From Mangrovibacterium sp041596335 (GTDB taxonomy: Bacteria; Bacteroidota; Bacteroidia; Bacteroidales; Prolixibacteraceae), in NCBI RefSeq assembly GCF_041596335.1, contig NZ_JBFHIT010000005.1:1-64000 (forward strand): DNA of 64,000 bases. Direction: 5' to 3'. This document shows positions 54,201 to 63,008 of this stretch, piece by piece. Both the position numbers and the translations under genes were made by a program. The number at the start of each line of letters is the position of its first letter. Positions within the stretch are counted from its first letter, which is position 1. Below the pieces are notes generated by a model, which saw only the letters and a program-made list of their open reading frames with translations, was not told the origin of the DNA and made no database searches.

Positions 54201-55166
54201 ATGATGAAAATGATAAGAATTACTGGTCGACTAACCTTGTTATTGGTCTTATTTTCAGTGCTGGAATTGAATGCTCAGGATAACCCGATTCTGAAGAAAG
54301 GTGAACCCGGCTTTTTGTATGTGGCCGACCCGGCGGCAGAGGTGTACAACGGAAAAGTGTATGTGTACTGCTCGCACGATCAGGATACCGCTCTTAACTA
54401 TAGCCCTATGCAGGACTATGTAGTGCTTGAATCGTCAGATTTGAAAACCTGGACGAATCATGGAGTTGTATTGAAGCCCCGCGAATATTCATGGGCGCAC
54501 GGACAAATGAATGCGCCGGATGTAGCTTACAAAGATGGCTGGTACTACTTTTATTTTCCCTTCGACAAAACTCATATTGGTGTAGCGAAAAGCCGAAATC
54601 CGGAGGGACCATGGGAGGAAGCGGTGACCGATAAAATCACGACTATTTTCGACCCGACTGTATTTATCGACGACGATGGGCAGGCATACATTTACGGAAA
54701 CGACACCAAGTTTGATATTGGCGACAAAGGCCGCCATGTGATGGGGGCGAAATTGAAGGATAACATGATTGAACTGGATGGCCCCTGGCTTCGGTTGAGC
54801 GAGGAAGAAGTCGCCGAAGCGGTGCATTGCTTCAAACGCGATGGCAAATACTATTTCATGGGCCGAAAGGGTTGGCGTACCGGTTACTGGATGGCCGACT
54901 CGCCGCTACCTGCCGAAAAATATGCCGAGTTTAAAGGCTACATCACCAAAGAACAAAAAGACGCGCCTGCACACATGTCGGCCATTGAGTTTAACAAGCA
55001 GTGGTACTTTTTCTACCAGCGTGGCGATGTGAACGATGGAACATTTCACCGTCGTTCGTCCTGTTTCGAAAAAATGGAATTTAATGACGATGGCACGATC
55101 AAGCCAATTGAATATACACTAGGTGAAGGAGTTGTGGTGAATAAGCCGGTAACACCTATCAAATGA
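54201..55166 (+). CDS. GH43 glycosidase (beta-xylosidase / alpha-L-arabinofuranosidase type)
   Basis: A 321-aa secreted enzyme. Several in-frame ATGs cluster at 54180, 54201, 54204 and 54210; I chose 54201 because it follows an A-rich run and gives a normal signal peptide ending near LNAQ. The five-bladed propeller shows the three usual acids: Asp in YVADPAAEVYNG (about 39), Asp in TIFDPTVFIDDDG (about 150) and Glu in VAEAVHCFKRDG (about 202). There is no extra binding module. It likely removes xylose or arabinose side residues. A 247-base gap before it holds a possible decayed coding stretch. Confidence 0.88.
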   Translation: MMKMIRITGRLTLLLVLFSVLELNAQDNPILKKGEPGFLYVADPAAEVYNGKVYVYCSHDQDTALNYSPMQDYVVLESSDLKTWTNHGVVLKPREYSWAHGQMNAPDVAYKDGWYYFYFPFDKTHIGVAKSRNPEGPWEEAVTDKITTIFDPTVFIDDDGQAYIYGNDTKFDIGDKGRHVMGAKLKDNMIELDGPWLRLSEEEVAEAVHCFKRDGKYYFMGRKGWRTGYWMADSPLPAEKYAEFKGYITKEQKDAPAHMSAIEFNKQWYFFYQRGDVNDGTFHRRSSCFEKMEFNDDGTIKPIEYTLGEGVVVNKPVTPIK

Positions 55167-55248
55167 GCGCCTGGATAATTAAACCGGCGTTCGAACATGG
55201 AATGTGTTGCAGCCAGTGAACTGATCAATTAATGAAAAATAAAGTAGA

Positions 55249-57903
55249 ATGAACAAACCTATATCAACAATGAAATTAAGAAAATCGTTACTGGGGCTAC
55301 TGGGGCTGGTGTTTATGCTGGGCGCCTGCCAATCGAAGTTTACGTACCAGGTTGAAAAAACAGCGCATGGCGTCAACATTCAACTGGATAGTGTGGTGGT
55401 GAATATCGAAATCATCGATGAATCCATTATCCACGTTCAGAAACATTTAGTGGGGACAGAGCCCCGTGAACTGCCGGACTATGTTACTGTTTTGGAGCCG
55501 CAGGAAGTAGCCTGGGAGATTGAAGAGAGCACTGACCAGTTAATCATCAGCACTGCTATGGTTCATGTTTTGGTTAAAAGCGACGGTGCAATCGCATATG
55601 AAGATGCAAACGGAAAGCATCTGCTGGCCGAAACCAAAGAGCAAAGCTATATTAAGTCGGAACTCGTTGATGAAAATATTATTTCGCAAGCCTTTGTGGC
55701 GGGCGATGAGGCTTTGTATGGTTTGGGGCAGTTTCAAAGTGGTATTATGAACTGGAAAAATGTGCCGATCCGCCTTCAGCAATACAATCAGGAAATTGCT
55801 ATTCCGTTTTTGGTGTCGACCAACGGTTATGGAATATACTGGCACAACTACAGCCTCACGGATATTAACAAGGCGCAATACGAGATTGAGTTTGAGCAGA
55901 CTGTTGCCGTTGATACCAAGAAGAACGAAAATCATGTTCCGGTTGCCGGCGAAAAAGAAAACGTAGCAGCCTACGCTTCAAAAGAGGCGATGGAGAAAAA
56001 CCTTCGCGAAACAACCTTCACTCCGGAAAAAACAGGCGAGTACGCGTTTATGGCACTCAGCGACACTAATGGCCGTATGCGGGGTGAAATCATCGTGTCG
56101 ATCGACGGCGATGAAATCATCAATTACTCAACCATCTGGATGCCCCGACGCTATTCGGGTAAAAAACATCTGGAAGCCGGAAAAGCTTACAAAGTGGTAT
56201 TTCAGAATACCGGTGCTAAAATTCCCGGAAGGTTGTTTTACAACGAACCGGATTTCAATAAAACGGTTTTCAGCAGTAAAAAAGGAAATTCGGTGGACTA
56301 TTATTTCGTGCAGGGGGGGAATCCAGCAGAGGTTGTAGCAAACTATCAAAACCTCACTGGAAAAGCGCCCATGTTCCCAAAAAGCGCCTATGGCTTTTGG
56401 CAATGTCGCGAGCGTTACCACAACCAGGATGAATTGTTGGAGAACGCGCGCGAAATGAGAAAACGCGAAATTCCGTTCGACAATATTGTGCAGGATTGGT
56501 TTTACTGGCCCGAAGGAACCAAGGGGCCGGAGTGGGACCGCGCGAAATATCCGAACGCGAAAGCCATGGCTGATGAGTTGAAAGAGCTCAACCTGAAATT
56601 GATGGTGTCGGTTTGGCCCGAAGTGAAAAACGAAGCTTTGGAGCAGCAGTATGGTCTTCGAAAAATTGAAAGCAGCAACTATATCGATATTTACGATCCC
56701 GAAATCAGAGCGAGTTTTTACCGCATGTTGAGCGATTCGATGTTCCAATTGGGAGTCGCCTCCATTTGGCTCGATGGAACAGAGCCGGAAGGGGTCAACA
56801 ACACAAAAGTAACCACCGCGGTAGGGCCTTATGAGGAGGTGCAACTCCCATATTCACTGGAAGTAACAAGAGCTGTTTACGAGGGACGAAGAGCCGAATT
56901 TCCGAATGAGCGCGTATTTAACCTGACACGTTCGGCCTATGCCGGACAGCAACGCTACGGAGCTACTTCGTGGTCGGGCGATGTGGAGGCTTCCTGGGAG
57001 CAATTTTCGGAGCAAATTGCTGCAGGTCTGAATTTTACAATGGCCGGAGTTCCTTACTGGACGCACGATATTGGCGGTTTCTTCCGCGATTCTAAATCAA
57101 TAAATCCGCAGTTCGACAGCCAGTACACCAACCCCGAATTTATTGAACTGCTTACACGCTGGTTTCAGTTTGGTACGTTCAGCCCCATTTTCCGTATTCA
57201 CGGCTATGTGTCCGAAACCGAAATCTGGCGCTACGGTCAGGAGTTCGAAGATATGGCGCGCAAATTCATCGACCTGCGTTACCAGCTAATGCCATACATT
57301 TACTCCGAAGCCTGGAAAGTAACCAACGACAGCCACTTGTTGATGAGCCCGCTGGCCTACTATTTTCCTAACGACAAAAATACCTGGGCGATCAAAGACC
57401 AGCTTTTCTTTGGCGAGTCGATGATGGTGGCTTTTGTGACTGAGTACCAGCAACGCAACAAAGAGGTTTATCTTCCCGAGGGTGACTGGTTCAATTTCTG
57501 GACGAATGAAAAAGTGTCGGGAAATAAAAAAACGACCGTAGAGGCATCGTTCGATAGCACGCCAATTTTTGTGAAAGCAGGGGCAATCATTCCGATGGGG
57601 CCTAAGGTTCAGTACGCCACGCAAACAACCGACGAGCCAGTTCATATTAAAATATATCCGGGAAAAGATGCCCAATACACTCTCTACCTCGACGATAACG
57701 AAACGTACGATTACGAAAACGGAGAGTATTCCGAAATCGTTTTCAGTTATGTTGAAGCTGCCAACGAACTGAGATTGAGTGTGGGTGAAGGAAGTTTTGT
57801 CGATTTCGGCAGTACACCAATGAATTTTATTATCGAAAAAATAGGCACAGACAAGCAAGAGCCGGTAACGTTTAACGGAACTGAGCTGACTGTGAAGCTG
57901 TAA
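55249..57903 (+). CDS. GH31 glycosidase with inserted PA14 domain (alpha-xylosidase-like), copy 2
   Basis: An 884-aa lipoprotein (MLGAC), close paralogue of the GH31 at 46481 across its whole length, including long identical runs such as QDWFYWPEGTKGPEWD and FRIHGYVSETEIWRYG. Nucleophile Asp509 is in SIWLDGTEPEG and the acid/base in TSWSGDVEAS. The PA14-like insert begins near residue 253. The clearest differences lie before the PA14 part, where this copy has about 20 extra residues, and after the nucleophile (EGVNNTKVTTAVGP versus AGRPNLDQATAVGS). The pair probably arose by duplication and now serves two linkages or two cell sites. An ATG at 55270 is an alternative start. Confidence 0.9.
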   Translation: MNKPISTMKLRKSLLGLLGLVFMLGACQSKFTYQVEKTAHGVNIQLDSVVVNIEIIDESIIHVQKHLVGTEPRELPDYVTVLEPQEVAWEIEESTDQLIISTAMVHVLVKSDGAIAYEDANGKHLLAETKEQSYIKSELVDENIISQAFVAGDEALYGLGQFQSGIMNWKNVPIRLQQYNQEIAIPFLVSTNGYGIYWHNYSLTDINKAQYEIEFEQTVAVDTKKNENHVPVAGEKENVAAYASKEAMEKNLRETTFTPEKTGEYAFMALSDTNGRMRGEIIVSIDGDEIINYSTIWMPRRYSGKKHLEAGKAYKVVFQNTGAKIPGRLFYNEPDFNKTVFSSKKGNSVDYYFVQGGNPAEVVANYQNLTGKAPMFPKSAYGFWQCRERYHNQDELLENAREMRKREIPFDNIVQDWFYWPEGTKGPEWDRAKYPNAKAMADELKELNLKLMVSVWPEVKNEALEQQYGLRKIESSNYIDIYDPEIRASFYRMLSDSMFQLGVASIWLDGTEPEGVNNTKVTTAVGPYEEVQLPYSLEVTRAVYEGRRAEFPNERVFNLTRSAYAGQQRYGATSWSGDVEASWEQFSEQIAAGLNFTMAGVPYWTHDIGGFFRDSKSINPQFDSQYTNPEFIELLTRWFQFGTFSPIFRIHGYVSETEIWRYGQEFEDMARKFIDLRYQLMPYIYSEAWKVTNDSHLLMSPLAYYFPNDKNTWAIKDQLFFGESMMVAFVTEYQQRNKEVYLPEGDWFNFWTNEKVSGNKKTTVEASFDSTPIFVKAGAIIPMGPKVQYATQTTDEPVHIKIYPGKDAQYTLYLDDNETYDYENGEYSEIVFSYVEAANELRLSVGEGSFVDFGSTPMNFIIEKIGTDKQEPVTFNGTELTVKL

Positions 57904-57909
57904 CGAGTC

Positions 57910-57951
57910 ATTCACCGGCTTCGTGATCCGAAGAGCTCGAGGCCGGTGAAT
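57910..57951. other. Long intergenic hairpin between GH31 and esterase genes
   Basis: A perfect 10-bp inverted repeat (ATTCACCGGC / GCCGGTGAAT) encloses a smaller hairpin (CTTCG / CGAAG). No T run follows, so it is not a standard terminator. It may be an RNA-processing or stability element inside the long transcript. Confidence 0.6.
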
Positions 57952-57978
57952 ATTTCATAACCAAACATCAAACCAACT

Positions 57979-59574
57979 ATGAACTTCAAATCTTTTCTAT
58001 CGCTTGTAACTCTTCTTTTGCCTCTGTTTGCGCAATCGATTGTTCGTCCCAATGCCTTGTTTTCTGATGGTATGGTAGTGCAGCGAAATAGCACAATTCC
58101 GGTGTGGGGATGGGCTGATCCCGATGAAAAAATTACGATCGAAACCAGCTGGGGTGAGAAAGCCGAAACCGTTGCTCTGGCCGACAGCAGCTGGCGTGTG
58201 AGCCTGAAAACACCCGACGCCGGGGGGCCTTTCCAAATCACTATTGCCGGCGAAAACCGGTTGGTAATCAACGATGTGTTGTCCGGCGAAGTGTGGCTGT
58301 GTACCGGTCAATCGAACATGGATTTTGCCATGGAAAAGTTTTTAGGTGATGCCCGCGAAGAGAAATATCAGCCACTGGTTGAATATTTTCGCAACGAGGT
58401 GGCTACCGCCAACGATCCCTGGTTACGTCATATCGAAGTTCCCCAAACGACTTCGGTTTACGGCCAAAAGAAAAATTTTGAAGGCAATTGGGTTAGTGCA
58501 ACCCCCGCGGATATCGGTAAAATTACGGCTACCGGTTATTTCTTTGCCAAAGAGCTTCGTGAAAAGTTGAATGTTCCGGTTGCCCTGGTTGAATGCTCGT
58601 GGGGCGGAACCCGAATTCAACCCTGGCTTTCGGAAAAGGTCTATCAAACAGATGAGGGCTTGAAGGAATATTTCGAACACAGCCGGTACGAGATCGCAGA
58701 GCAAGTTGCTACGATGGGCGATCCGGAAAGCTATGTGGATACTTCGTTCCAACGACGGTTTGACAAATGGAAGGAAAGCGGACAAAACACAAGCCGCCCG
58801 TATCCGATTGAGCATCCTCTTAAAAACAAGCAGATTCCGGCCACCCTGCACAATGCCATGATTTCGGCTATTGTTCCTTACGCCATCAAAGGGGTGCTGT
58901 GGTATCAGGGCGAGAGCAATTCTCATTTCCTCGAGAATGAATACGAAAAATACTTCAAACTATTAATAACCAGTTGGCGCGAAGAGTGGGGGCTGGGCGA
59001 TATCCCATTCTACTGGACTCAATTGGCCGGATATGAGGTTCCCGATGAGCGATCGGATTTGGGCTGGGCCATGGTGAACGACTACCTGCGCCGGGGCTTG
59101 GACCTGCCAAACACAGGCATGGCCGTTTTGCACGACATTGGCGAAGCAAAAGATGTGCATCCGCACAACAAAATGGATGCCGGCAAGCGGCTGTCGCTTT
59201 GGGCACTGAAAGACTGCTACGGGTTCGACATTCCCGTTGTCAGCGGGCCGCTTTATAAATCATCCAGCGTGGCTGGCAACAAAATGGTCATCGAATTTTT
59301 AGAGGTTGGTTCTGGTTTGATGGTGGGTAAAAAGGAACTGATGGCCGACGCCCTGCTTGTGGACGAACCCTTGAAGTGGTTTCAGATATGTGGCCCGGAC
59401 GGAATCTGGAAAAATGCTGAAGCTAAAATTATTGGCACCAATCAAGTTGAAGTCTTTCATCCGGAGGTGGAACACCCTCAGGCCGTTCGCTATGCCTGGT
59501 CATCAAACCCCGAAGGGGCAAACCTTTACAACCAAAGTGGATTGCCTGCAGCCGTTTTTACAACCCAAGAATAA
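57979..59574 (+). CDS. Sialate O-acetylesterase-type carbohydrate esterase (SGNH)
   Basis: A 531-aa secreted esterase (signal peptide, cleavage near LFAQ). The N-terminal beta part begins RPNALFSDGMVVQRN; the SGNH fold has nucleophile Ser112 in WLCTGQSNMDF, the oxyanion Gly/Asn region VECSWGGTRIQPW (about 209), VLWYQGESNSHF (about 305), and the Asp-x-His dyad in AKDVHPHNKMD (about 391). Length is normal for the SASA family. In PULs such enzymes remove acetyl groups from many sugars, not only sialic acid; no sialidase is present here, so a sialic acid role is unlikely. It forms a second, separate deacetylase besides the fusion at 39962. Confidence 0.9.
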   Translation: MNFKSFLSLVTLLLPLFAQSIVRPNALFSDGMVVQRNSTIPVWGWADPDEKITIETSWGEKAETVALADSSWRVSLKTPDAGGPFQITIAGENRLVINDVLSGEVWLCTGQSNMDFAMEKFLGDAREEKYQPLVEYFRNEVATANDPWLRHIEVPQTTSVYGQKKNFEGNWVSATPADIGKITATGYFFAKELREKLNVPVALVECSWGGTRIQPWLSEKVYQTDEGLKEYFEHSRYEIAEQVATMGDPESYVDTSFQRRFDKWKESGQNTSRPYPIEHPLKNKQIPATLHNAMISAIVPYAIKGVLWYQGESNSHFLENEYEKYFKLLITSWREEWGLGDIPFYWTQLAGYEVPDERSDLGWAMVNDYLRRGLDLPNTGMAVLHDIGEAKDVHPHNKMDAGKRLSLWALKDCYGFDIPVVSGPLYKSSSVAGNKMVIEFLEVGSGLMVGKKELMADALLVDEPLKWFQICGPDGIWKNAEAKIIGTNQVEVFHPEVEHPQAVRYAWSSNPEGANLYNQSGLPAAVFTTQE

Positions 59575-59602
59575 TATTAAATCAGCTTAATCAATCAGTG
59601 CG

Positions 59603-61594
59603 ATGTTTAAAAGAAAATTAGTCTACCTACTGGCAATTACGATCTTGTTTTTTGCCTGCTCCAAGCAAAACGAAATAGTGGTCCAATCGCCCGACGGACA
59701 AAATACACTGTCCGTCTTTCCAACATCTGAACTTACAGAAAATGGGCAAATCACATTCACTGTAAAATACAAACACAGCGAAATTATTCTGCCTTCCGTT
59801 CTCGAAATCAGATCGAAGGACATTGATTTTAGCCAAGCGTTTGCCGTAAAAAATGTGGAAGAGAAATTGGTTCAAAATGAATGGACAACAAATTTTGGCG
59901 AACGAAGCACAATCCCCGACAACTACAATCAGGTGAAAATCTACCTGGAAAGTTCAAGCGCGAAGCTTAATCTTATTTGCCGTGCCTACAACGAAGGGGT
60001 CGCTTTTGCCTACGAAATTCCGGCTCAAAACGAGCTCGCCGAGATTAAAGTTGACGATGAACGGATTAGCTATCAGTTTGCCAGTGACCACATGGTGTGG
60101 TCGACCCCGGAACGTAAACCAAGAAGGCTAACTGCCCAAGGCGAAATCAATAAAATCCCGTTGTCGGAATTGAAGGAAGGCTGTGAACGCCCTTTGTTGG
60201 TTGAAGTTGCCAACGATATAAAAATTGCTTTGGCCGAAGCTCGGTTGGTTGATTATGCCCGCTTAAGCTTCAACGCAAACAAGGAGGTAGAAAATAGTAT
60301 TGTCTCAACTCTCGACGGAAAAATTGAAGATACCAAACAAGACCTGGTAAGCGGCGCGGTTGAAAACATACGCAGCGAGGAGGCTAAGGTAGAAATGAAG
60401 TTACCTTTTCAATCGCCATGGCGTGTTGTAATGATGGCTGACAGCTACGGCGAATTACTGGAAAACAACTACCTCATTCAAAACCTGAACGACCCGAGTG
60501 CCATAGAAGATGATTCGTGGATAACGCCGGGAAAGGTTTTGCGCGAGGGAACACTAACAACCCAGGGTGGTTTGGCTGCTATCGACTTTGTGGCGAGTCA
60601 TAACATGCAATACGTGCATTTCGATGCCGGCTGGTATGGCAACGAAATGGACAACGCTTCGGATGCAACTACCGTTACCCTGGACCCAAAACGCTCGAAA
60701 GGTCCTTTCGATATCGAAGCAGTTTCAGCTTACGCTAAGGAAAAAGGGGTAAAAGTAATGTTGTATGTCAATCGTCGCGCTCTCGAAAAACAGTTAGATG
60801 ATATTTTGCCATTGTTTCAGGAATGGGGCATTGCCGGTATAAAATATGGTTTTGTGCGTGTGGGCGACCAACACGCCACTGCCTGGATGCACGAGGCCAT
60901 AAAAAAAACTGCTGAACACAAAATGGTGGTCGATGTGCATGATGAATACCGGCCCACCGGTTTTTCCAGGACCTATCCAAACCTGCTTACTCAGGAAGGA
61001 ATACGTGGCGATGAAGAAACCGTTCCGAACAGCCATACGCTAATTACCATGTTTACCCGTTCGTTGGCAGGCGCAGCCGACAATACGGTTTGTTACTACA
61101 ACAAGCGGGTCGAAACAATGGGTTCACACGCATCGCAGTTGGCCAAAACGGTTTGCATTTTTAGCCCGCTTCAGTTTTTGTACTGGTACGATAAAGCACC
61201 GGCAGCTCCGGTTAAGGACGATGCGCTTTGGGGCAATACAAACACCATTGGCAACGAACCGGAGTTGGAATTCTTCAATAACGTACCTACCGTTTGGGAC
61301 GAAACAAAAGTGCTGACTGCCGAAATTGGTGAGATTGGCGTAATTGCCCGCCGCAAAGGCAACGATTGGTGGATTGGCGGCATAAATGGGAAAACTGCCC
61401 GGCAGGTTGACCTTGATTTTTCATTCCTGACCGAAGGCGCAAGCTATTCAGCCAAAATTTATACCGACGATGAATCGGTTAACACACGAACACACGTCCG
61501 GATAGAGGAAACGGAGTTAACAGCTGGCTCTTCAATAACCTTTGATTTGAAAGCCAACAATGGTTTTACCATGCACATTCAAAAGCTAAACTAA
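59603..61594 (+). CDS. GH97 alpha-glycosidase (probably inverting, SusB-type)
   Basis: A 663-aa lipoprotein (LFFAC, Cys19). The N-terminal beta-supersandwich starts VVQSPDGQNTLSV; the barrel has VHFDAGWYGNE (about 337), IAGIKYGFVRVG (about 411), VDVHDEYRPTGFSRTYPN (about 443) and VPTVWDETKVL (about 564). In retaining GH97 alpha-galactosidases an Asp nucleophile follows the conserved Lys; here that place is Tyr415-Gly416, closer to SusB, so inversion is expected. The sugar could be alpha-glucose, alpha-galactose or another. It lies eight bases upstream of the next gene, so it is in the same transcript. Confidence 0.87.
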   Translation: MFKRKLVYLLAITILFFACSKQNEIVVQSPDGQNTLSVFPTSELTENGQITFTVKYKHSEIILPSVLEIRSKDIDFSQAFAVKNVEEKLVQNEWTTNFGERSTIPDNYNQVKIYLESSSAKLNLICRAYNEGVAFAYEIPAQNELAEIKVDDERISYQFASDHMVWSTPERKPRRLTAQGEINKIPLSELKEGCERPLLVEVANDIKIALAEARLVDYARLSFNANKEVENSIVSTLDGKIEDTKQDLVSGAVENIRSEEAKVEMKLPFQSPWRVVMMADSYGELLENNYLIQNLNDPSAIEDDSWITPGKVLREGTLTTQGGLAAIDFVASHNMQYVHFDAGWYGNEMDNASDATTVTLDPKRSKGPFDIEAVSAYAKEKGVKVMLYVNRRALEKQLDDILPLFQEWGIAGIKYGFVRVGDQHATAWMHEAIKKTAEHKMVVDVHDEYRPTGFSRTYPNLLTQEGIRGDEETVPNSHTLITMFTRSLAGAADNTVCYYNKRVETMGSHASQLAKTVCIFSPLQFLYWYDKAPAAPVKDDALWGNTNTIGNEPELEFFNNVPTVWDETKVLTAEIGEIGVIARRKGNDWWIGGINGKTARQVDLDFSFLTEGASYSAKIYTDDESVNTRTHVRIEETELTAGSSITFDLKANNGFTMHIQKLN

Positions 61595-61601
61595 TTGTCT
61601 G

Positions 61602-63002
61602 ATGAAATCTAAACTAACTTATCATCTAATTATTTGGAGCGCGGTTATCTTTTTGGCCGTTTGCTCTTCCTGCGAAACGAAAGCTCAGCCCGACTCAACG
61701 GCTGAGAGTAGCGTAATTGAAATAGAAACTCTGGATGATTTCAAAAACTACATCGGCCGGGACAATGTAACGGTCAAACTAAAGCCGGGCAACTATCAAA
61801 TTGACCAGGCGGAAAACATCCGCTTTGTGCAGATCACCGGCAATAATTCTTATTTCGATTTAACAGGCTGCCGGTTCATGGTGGACACCAAGCTATTCGG
61901 CCGCACCGACCTGCAAGCTGCCGGGGACGGAAATTCGATGTACTGCGTCATCGAAATTTCGGGTAGCAATGTTACCCTCGAAGGTTTATACATTGAAACC
62001 TATGGCGACCAGGCCGGACGTCAGAGCAAAAACAAAATCTTCAATATTGCCGGAACCGATATTACCTTGAAAAACGTTGAACTCCGAACTGCAGGCTCAA
62101 GCCCTTGGGGATATGGTTATTTGTATGGATTGGGTGGCGGCGATGTGCGCAAAATGAACGGAATTCGGGTCGGATATCCGGCAAAGAATACCAAGCTTAT
62201 TGGCTGCAAAGTGCATATGCGTGCTATGGGACATGCCATCTTCTTGCAGGGAGCCGAAAATACGCTCATTGATGACTGCCATGTGGATGGCTTGCTTCGC
62301 ACAACGGAGGCTATTTTGGCAGAAACTTCGGGCTATGGTTTCGATCGGGATTTTTTCGCCGGAAAGGGCGGCTATATTGAAGGAACAACGGTTGCTGATG
62401 ATGGAAAAATCCTTCCCGGAGAAATTATTTCGTTGAGCGAAGACGGTATTCGAATCTATCCCGAGTACAAAGGACATTCAACACAGAATACGACAGTGAA
62501 AAACTGTACCGTATTTCAGATGCGTCGGGGCATTTGTACTGGACTTGGCTCCTCCGCGGATAAAGTAATGAACTGCCGGGCAACTAGTTGTGTAGCCGCC
62601 GGTTTTAATGTAGGAAACAACGATACGATAATTAATTGCAGTGCCGATGCCAAATATGCCGAAGCTTTTTGTGTAACGAACCGAAATACTAAAAATGCCT
62701 ACATCGAAATGGACATCCTGGATAGCCGAAATGGAATGGCAAACAATCTGTTGGCAGCGATAAACGGCACAGGACATCATGTGGTGATAAAAACGTCTAA
62801 TCCATCTTTTATACCGGAATCATTTGTAATAGAACTGTCAACCAGAAATGGCTATGCGTACTATCAACGTTCGGGTGTGGCTGCTGCAAATATTAAGCTG
62901 GATAACCAAACAAATACCAACGTGTTGCTTTTTCCCGGAACGACAAATCCTATGGTCGAGAGCAACGGTGAAGTGATAAACCAACAACTTCAATCTAATT
63001 AA
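61602..63002 (+). CDS. Right-handed parallel beta-helix protein (possible lyase)
   Basis: A 466-aa lipoprotein-like protein (signal ending near SSC, about Cys24). It opens with TVKLKPGNYQIDQ and runs through about ten beta-helix coils, for example ISGSNVTLEGLYIETYG (about 123) and GHAIFLQGAENTLIDDCHV (about 210). Basic and acidic residues suited to a lyase site exist (RMNG/KMNGIRVGYP near 183, GIRIYPEYKGH near 289) but no family signature that I know. It does not resemble the larger GH141-like protein at 22877 beyond the fold. A PL6- or PL31-like role on the uronate polymer is a guess. Confidence 0.7.
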   Translation: MKSKLTYHLIIWSAVIFLAVCSSCETKAQPDSTAESSVIEIETLDDFKNYIGRDNVTVKLKPGNYQIDQAENIRFVQITGNNSYFDLTGCRFMVDTKLFGRTDLQAAGDGNSMYCVIEISGSNVTLEGLYIETYGDQAGRQSKNKIFNIAGTDITLKNVELRTAGSSPWGYGYLYGLGGGDVRKMNGIRVGYPAKNTKLIGCKVHMRAMGHAIFLQGAENTLIDDCHVDGLLRTTEAILAETSGYGFDRDFFAGKGGYIEGTTVADDGKILPGEIISLSEDGIRIYPEYKGHSTQNTTVKNCTVFQMRRGICTGLGSSADKVMNCRATSCVAAGFNVGNNDTIINCSADAKYAEAFCVTNRNTKNAYIEMDILDSRNGMANNLLAAINGTGHHVVIKTSNPSFIPESFVIELSTRNGYAYYQRSGVAAANIKLDNQTNTNVLLFPGTTNPMVESNGEVINQQLQSN

Positions 63003-63008
63003 TTTAAA

